Positions 60,319-64,000 of a stretch of DNA of 64,000 nt are shown here, piece by piece; positions within the stretch are counted from its first letter, which is position 1; the number at the start of each line of letters is the position of its first letter. The stretch comes from Pseudomonadales bacterium (lineage in GTDB: Bacteria > Pseudomonadota > Gammaproteobacteria > Pseudomonadales > Halieaceae): NCBI GenBank assembly GCA_024234815.1, contig JACKNO010000004.1, forward strand, positions 496,001-560,000. The letters run 5' to 3'. The position numbers and the translations under genes are program-made. The notes below the pieces were generated by a model, which was not told where the DNA came from, made no database searches, and worked only from the letters and a program-made list of their open reading frames with translations.

Positions 60319-60590
60319 AAAGTCGGCTCGTGCAGGTATTCAGGGGCTCGCGCAAAGCTGAATCCTATCTCTATGTCGACAAGGACAAGGGCCTGGCCGA
60401 TGTACCGGAAGTACTGCTCGCCCAGTTTGGCGAGGCGCAGGCTGTTATGACTATCCTCCTCGATGCACAGCGGAAATTGGCCAGGGCGGACGCCGCGCAG
60501 GTACTGGCCAAGATCGAGGAGCAGGGTTATTACCTGCAACTGCCGCCCAGCGCGGCGCAATTGTTCGCCCGCGAGGATAATCGTGGTTGA
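60315..60590 (+). CDS. ycgL: YcgL-domain protein
   Basis: The 91-residue small protein belongs to the YcgL family (UPF0745), conserved in gammaproteobacteria, with no established function. Motifs: VFRGSRKAESYLYVDKDKGL and EVLLAQFGEAQAVMTILLD. GTG start coupled to rnd. Its stop overlaps the ycgN start. Confidence 0.9.
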   Translation: MKSRLVQVFRGSRKAESYLYVDKDKGLADVPEVLLAQFGEAQAVMTILLDAQRKLARADAAQVLAKIEEQGYYLQLPPSAAQLFAREDNRG

Positions 60591-61020
60591 ATGGTGGCAT
60601 GACAAGCCCCTGGCGGACCTCAGTCCGCAGGAGTGGGAGGCGCTATGTGACGGTTGCGCCAAGTGCTGCCTGCACAAGCTGGAAGACGAGGACGATGGCG
60701 AGGTATTCTATACCCGTGTTCGCTGCCGTCACCTGGACGAGAAATCCTGCCGCTGTACTGATTACCCCAATCGCTCTGTGCTGGTACCCAATTGTATTCG
60801 CCTGGAACCGGGTACTGTGCATGCCCTGGACTGGCTGCCCAGTACCTGTGCCTACAGGTTGCGCGCCCACGGGGAGCGATTGGCGGACTGGCATCCGCTG
60901 GTGAGCGGTTCCAGCGACACCGTCCACCGTGTCGGCGTGTCAATCAGGGGCCGTTCCATTTCTGACGAGTTTGTCCACCCGGACGGCTACGACGAGCATA
61001 TCGTGCACTGGGTCGAATAG
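60583..61020 (+). CDS. ycgN: YcgN-family (UPF0260) cysteine cluster protein
   Basis: The 145-residue protein has the CxxCxxCC cluster (ALCDGCAKCCLHKLED) that probably binds zinc or iron, plus CRHLDEKSCRCTDYPNR with further Cys. The GTG at 60583 is in frame with the family start VEWWHDKPLADLSP and follows GAGG; the frame upstream of it lies inside ycgL. Function unknown; the family sits next to rnd/ycgL in many gammas. Followed by a small membrane protein after 9 bp. Confidence 0.91.
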   Translation: MVEWWHDKPLADLSPQEWEALCDGCAKCCLHKLEDEDDGEVFYTRVRCRHLDEKSCRCTDYPNRSVLVPNCIRLEPGTVHALDWLPSTCAYRLRAHGERLADWHPLVSGSSDTVHRVGVSIRGRSISDEFVHPDGYDEHIVHWVE

Positions 61021-61029
61021 GAGAACCCC

Positions 61030-61530
61030 ATGTTAAGCGAAAGTTCCTACATGACCGCGCTGTATTCCTACACAGGCGCGGCTTTGCTTATCATGCTCTA
61101 CCTCGGCTGGTGGTTATCGCGCCATTTCGGGGCGGGGCTGGTGGCCCTTGCGGTCCTGCTGGCCGGCGCCCTGTTGCTGACGCCAGCCTATCCCAGGGAA
61201 GGTGTGGAGACATTCGCGCCAGCGCTGCTGGTGGCAGTAATGCAATATGTTACCGAAGGCCAGGAAGGGGCCATGCATGCCCTGCGGCCGCTGGGGTTTA
61301 CATCTGCGGTAGCTGTTGTCCTGGCTTTCCTGCTGCGTATCATATTCTTCCGCCATCCCCGCAAGCCCCGCCGCAAACCCAAAGGCAAGGCCGGGCCCAA
61401 AGCCGGAGCCAAATCCGAAGCCGGAACCAAAGCCAGAACCGCAGCCAACAGAACCAAAGGCGCTTCCAGGCCTTCGCCGGCGGCCCAGGCTGCCTGGTCG
61501 CCGCCGCCGAAACCCCACGCCCGTTCTTGA
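61030..61530 (+). CDS. Small membrane protein with basic low-complexity tail
   Basis: A 166-residue protein of no family I recognise. AGGAGA precedes the ATG. Three hydrophobic spans (about 9-29, 34-52, 88-107) are followed from residue 108 by a Lys/Arg/Pro/Ala tail. The tail DNA is imperfectly repetitive (units of the GCCGGAGCCAAA type around 61390-61450). It lies between ycgN and a MoxR ATPase and could be an accessory of the MoxR-VWA pair, or simply the last gene of the rnd operon. Confidence 0.76.
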   Translation: MLSESSYMTALYSYTGAALLIMLYLGWWLSRHFGAGLVALAVLLAGALLLTPAYPREGVETFAPALLVAVMQYVTEGQEGAMHALRPLGFTSAVAVVLAFLLRIIFFRHPRKPRRKPKGKAGPKAGAKSEAGTKARTAANRTKGASRPSPAAQAAWSPPPKPHARS

Positions 61531-61593
61531 TATGCATAAACGCAGTAGGTACCCTGTCGGGCTTTCGTAAAGTACAAGAGTGATCAAAAAACT

Positions 61594-62439
61594 ATGAAAT
61601 TTGAAGGAACAGAACGCTACGTCGCCACCGATGACCTGAGGATGGCCGTCAACGCGGCGGTCACCCTGCAGCGCCCACTATTGATCAAGGGCGAACCGGG
61701 CACCGGTAAAACCATGCTGGCGGAGGAGGTGGCGCTGGGTTTGGGTAAACGCCTCATCCAGTGGCATATCAAGTCCACTACCAAGGCCCAGCAGGGTTTG
61801 TACGAGTACGATGCCGTTTCCCGCCTGCGTGATTCACAACTGGGCGGCGACAAGGTGCACGATATCGCCAATTACATCAAGCGCGGCAAGCTGTGGGAGG
61901 CGTTTGACTCCGACGAGCAGGTGGTATTGCTGATCGACGAGGTGGACAAGGCCGATATCGAGTTTCCGAACGATTTGCTGGTTGAACTCGACCGGATGGA
62001 ATTCTTTGTCTACGAGACCGGACAAACGGTCAAGGCCAAACACCGCCCCATAATCATCATCACCAGCAACAACGAGAAGGAATTGCCGGACGCCTTCTTA
62101 CGGCGCTGCTTTTTTCACTTCATTACGTTTCCCGACCGCGACACCATGCGTGAGATTATCGCGGTCCATTACCCGGAAATCGCCAGGAGCCTCGTGCAGG
62201 AAGCGATGGAAGTTTTCTTCGACGTGCGTTCCATTCCCGGGCTGAAAAAGAAACCATCCACCTCGGAACTGATCGACTGGCTGAAACTATTGATGGCCGA
62301 TGACATCCCCGATGAAATCCTGAAAAATCGCGACCACAGCAAGGCAATTCCCCCGTTGTACGGTGCCCTGCTGAAAAACGAGCAGGACGTACATCTGCTG
62401 GAACGCCTCGCGTTCATGCATCGGCGGGAGAACAGGTAA
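61594..62439 (+). CDS. MoxR-family AAA+ ATPase (CoxD-like)
   Basis: The 281-residue ATPase has Walker A in LLIKGEPGTGKTMLAEEVAL, Walker B in VVLLIDEVDKADIEFPNDLL, sensor 1 in HRPIIIITSNNEKELPDAFL and an arginine-finger region ARRRCFFHF-like (LRRCFFHFITFPDRDTM). It is not the same subfamily as the MoxR at 41 kb; it matches the MoxR that pairs with CoxE-type VWA proteins. The VWA gene starts 3 bp after its stop. Confidence 0.92.
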   Translation: MKFEGTERYVATDDLRMAVNAAVTLQRPLLIKGEPGTGKTMLAEEVALGLGKRLIQWHIKSTTKAQQGLYEYDAVSRLRDSQLGGDKVHDIANYIKRGKLWEAFDSDEQVVLLIDEVDKADIEFPNDLLVELDRMEFFVYETGQTVKAKHRPIIIITSNNEKELPDAFLRRCFFHFITFPDRDTMREIIAVHYPEIARSLVQEAMEVFFDVRSIPGLKKKPSTSELIDWLKLLMADDIPDEILKNRDHSKAIPPLYGALLKNEQDVHLLERLAFMHRRENR

Positions 62440-62442
62440 GCG

Positions 62443-63618
62443 ATGCTGATCAATTTCTTCCACGGGCTGCGGGACGCTGGCGTACCGGTAACAATCCGGG
62501 AATTGCTGGATCTGATGGAGGGACTCAAGCGCCATGTCGCCTTTGGCAGTATGGACGAGTTTTACTACTTCAGTCGCACCTGCATGGTCAAGGACGAGAA
62601 GTATTTTGACCGTTTCGATCGTGCGTTTGGGCTGCACTTTCAGGAACTCGAAGCTCTGGATGACGTTATCCAGGCGCTGATTCCGGATGACTGGCTGCGC
62701 TCGGAGTTCATGAAGAACCTGTCCGAGGAAGACAAGGCGAAAATTGAATCACTCGGCGGGCTGGAAAAGCTGATCGAGGAATTCAAGAAACGGCTGGAAG
62801 AGCAAAAGGAACGTCACCAGGGCGGTAACAAGTGGATAGGCACCGGCGGCACCTCGCCGTTCGGGCAGGAAGGCTATCACCCCGAGGGCATACGGGTAGG
62901 CCCCAACGGGCGCAACAAGAAAGCGGTTAAGGTCTGGGAAAAGCGGGATTTTGCCAACCTGGACGACAGTGTCGAACTGGGCACGCGTAATATCAAGGTG
63001 GCCCTGCGGCGCCTGCGCAAGTTCGCCCGCACGGGCGCGGCGGAAGAACTGGACCTGGACGATACCATCAGCTCCACAGCCCGCAATGCAGGCTTGCTGG
63101 ATATCAAAATGGTGCCCGAGCGCCACAACGCGGTCAAAACGCTGTTGTTCTTCGATGTGGGCGGCTCCATGGACCCCCACGTCAAGGTCTGCGAGGAACT
63201 GTTCTCCGCGGCTCGCACCGAGTTCAAACACATGGAGTACTACTACTTCCATAACTTCATTTACGAGAGCGTCTGGCGCAATAATATGCGTCGCCACAAC
63301 GAGCGTACGCAACTGCTGGACGTGATGCACAAGTACAGCCACGACTACAAGGTGATATTCGTGGGTGACGCCTCCATGTCGCCTTACGAGATCGTGCAGC
63401 CGGGTGGCTCGGTGGAGCACTGGAACGAGGAATCCGGCGAGCTGTGGATGCGGCGCCTGCGGGAGGTATACGACAAGGTCATCTGGATCAACCCCACCCC
63501 CGAGGATGAGTGGCAATACACCCAGTCAGTGGCGATTACCAATAAACTGCTCGATGGCCACATGTATCCGCTTACGCTGAAGGGGCTGGAAGAGGGCATG
63601 TCCTACCTTTCCAAATAG
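62443..63618 (+). CDS. VWA-domain CoxE-like protein, partner of MoxR
   Basis: The 391-residue protein has an N-terminal helical region (MLINFFHGLRDAGVPVTIRE) and a C-terminal VWA-like domain with the MIDAS-type motif FFDVGGSMDPHVKV, a DxGxS variant of DxSxS. The central insertion KERHQGGNKWIGTGGTSPFG is flexible. CoxE/YehP-type proteins with MoxR are thought to help assemble or activate metalloenzymes; no CO dehydrogenase genes are visible, so the client is unknown. The stop overlaps the convergent methyltransferase gene by 16 bp. Confidence 0.92.
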   Translation: MLINFFHGLRDAGVPVTIRELLDLMEGLKRHVAFGSMDEFYYFSRTCMVKDEKYFDRFDRAFGLHFQELEALDDVIQALIPDDWLRSEFMKNLSEEDKAKIESLGGLEKLIEEFKKRLEEQKERHQGGNKWIGTGGTSPFGQEGYHPEGIRVGPNGRNKKAVKVWEKRDFANLDDSVELGTRNIKVALRRLRKFARTGAAEELDLDDTISSTARNAGLLDIKMVPERHNAVKTLLFFDVGGSMDPHVKVCEELFSAARTEFKHMEYYYFHNFIYESVWRNNMRRHNERTQLLDVMHKYSHDYKVIFVGDASMSPYEIVQPGGSVEHWNEESGELWMRRLREVYDKVIWINPTPEDEWQYTQSVAITNKLLDGHMYPLTLKGLEEGMSYLSK

Positions 63619-64000
63619 CTGTTCCCCAATAATCCTGCGTAGGCGATCAGGCTCGCCGTTACCGCCACATTAAGCGATTCCACCCCGTTCGCCATGGGAA
63701 TGGATACATGAGCGTCCGCCAGTTCGCTCACTGCGCTCGACACCCCTTCAGTCTCGTTACCCAGTACATAGATACAATGCCCCGAGGGGCGGTGTGCAAA
63801 CAGGGATTGGGAAGCGCTGGCGGCGAGCGCGCAGACACTGGCACCCAGTTCCCTGCAGTGGGCCAGGGCCGCCGGCAGCTCAGGGCATATTACCAGTGGA
63901 GCCCGGTAGAGCGTGCCCGCACTTGCCTTGATAACCAGAGGTCCCAGTGCCGCATTGCCCCTGCGCGACCAGATGATGCCGTCGATCAGGCCGGCTGTCG
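63603..64000 (-). CDS. SpoU-type RNA 2'-O-methyltransferase (5' end outside window)
   Basis: On the minus strand a frame runs in from the window edge and stops at TAG (63603-63605). The visible C-terminal 132 residues include the SPOUT motifs GLIDGIIWSRRGNAALGPLV, IYVLGNETEGVSSAVSEL and the knot motif HVSIPMANGVESLNVAVTA, ending YAGLLGNSYLER. That identifies a TrmH/RlmB-like 2'-O-ribose methyltransferase; the target RNA and start are not determinable here. Tail-to-tail overlap of 16 bp with the VWA gene. Confidence 0.9.
   Translation of the reverse strand, partial: TAGLIDGIIWSRRGNAALGPLVIKASAGTLYRAPLVICPELPAALAHCRELGASVCALAASASQSLFAHRPSGHCIYVLGNETEGVSSAVSELADAHVSIPMANGVESLNVAVTASLIAYAGLLGNSYLER

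Overview
The window looks like one stretch of chromosome from a fairly GC-rich marine gammaproteobacterium. Gene order follows pseudomonad-type loci closely: lysR-leuC-leuD-leuB-asd-fimV-truA-trpF-(trpB-trpA)-accD-folC-dedD-cvpA-purF-metZ; moxR-DUF58-tgpA; lpxH-ppiB / glnS-cysS-folD-tRNA; and ffs-dnaX-ybaB-recR. It is not Pseudomonas, because trpBA sits between trpF and accD and the left third carries lipid/isoprenoid-type catabolic genes (flavin monooxygenase-like proteins, paired acyl-CoA dehydrogenases, PPDK). A member of the Cellvibrionales/Halieaceae (OM60/NOR5) is my best guess from gene content alone. No phage, IS element, integron, CRISPR array or rRNA operon was seen.

Layout. 1-5.1 kb: tamA (5' end cut off) and tamB, the outer-membrane assembly module. 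5.2-16.9 kb: accessory metabolism, with a YdjM-like membrane hydrolase, a class V aminotransferase with a small cupin, an acyl-CoA synthetase convergent with pyruvate phosphate dikinase, two divergent luciferase-like (LLM) oxidoreductases and two adjacent acyl-CoA dehydrogenases. 17-19.6 kb: three unrecognised genes (lipoprotein, exported protein, HTH protein with a Lys/Ala-rich tail). 19.7-23.3 kb: rlmKL, a non-coding segment with DnaA-box-like sequences, a flavodoxin-like protein and a PaaI-type thioesterase. 23.3-41 kb: the long biosynthetic block for leucine, aspartate-family amino acids, tryptophan, fatty acids, folate, purine and methionine, with fimV and truA embedded. 41-45 kb: moxR-DUF58-tgpA. 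45-54.4 kb: acnB, DUF1289-miaE, lpxH-ppiB, glnS-cysS, folD. 54.6-56.2 kb: three tRNAs (Pro-UGG, His-GUG, Arg-UCU), a surface protein with a C-terminal sorting-type tail, a strong terminator and the 4.5S SRP RNA. 56.3-61.5 kb: dnaX-ybaB-recR-rnd-ycgL-ycgN and a small membrane protein. 61.6-64 kb: a second MoxR ATPase with a VWA partner, and the end of a SpoU-type RNA methyltransferase on the other strand.

Most informative non-gene signals: a complete programmed -1 frameshift cassette inside dnaX (Shine-Dalgarno-like element, A AAA AAG heptamer, GC hairpin); a T-N11-A LysR palindrome centred near -65 of a good leuC promoter; a perfect inverted repeat carrying two consensus DnaA boxes upstream of the flavodoxin gene; a three-copy 15-bp tandem repeat between trpF and trpB; and a Glu in place of the catalytic Asp60 of TrpA. 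I did not find an obviously new multi-gene defence or mobile system. The best candidates for undescribed biology are the 17-19.6 kb trio and the DnaA-box region.
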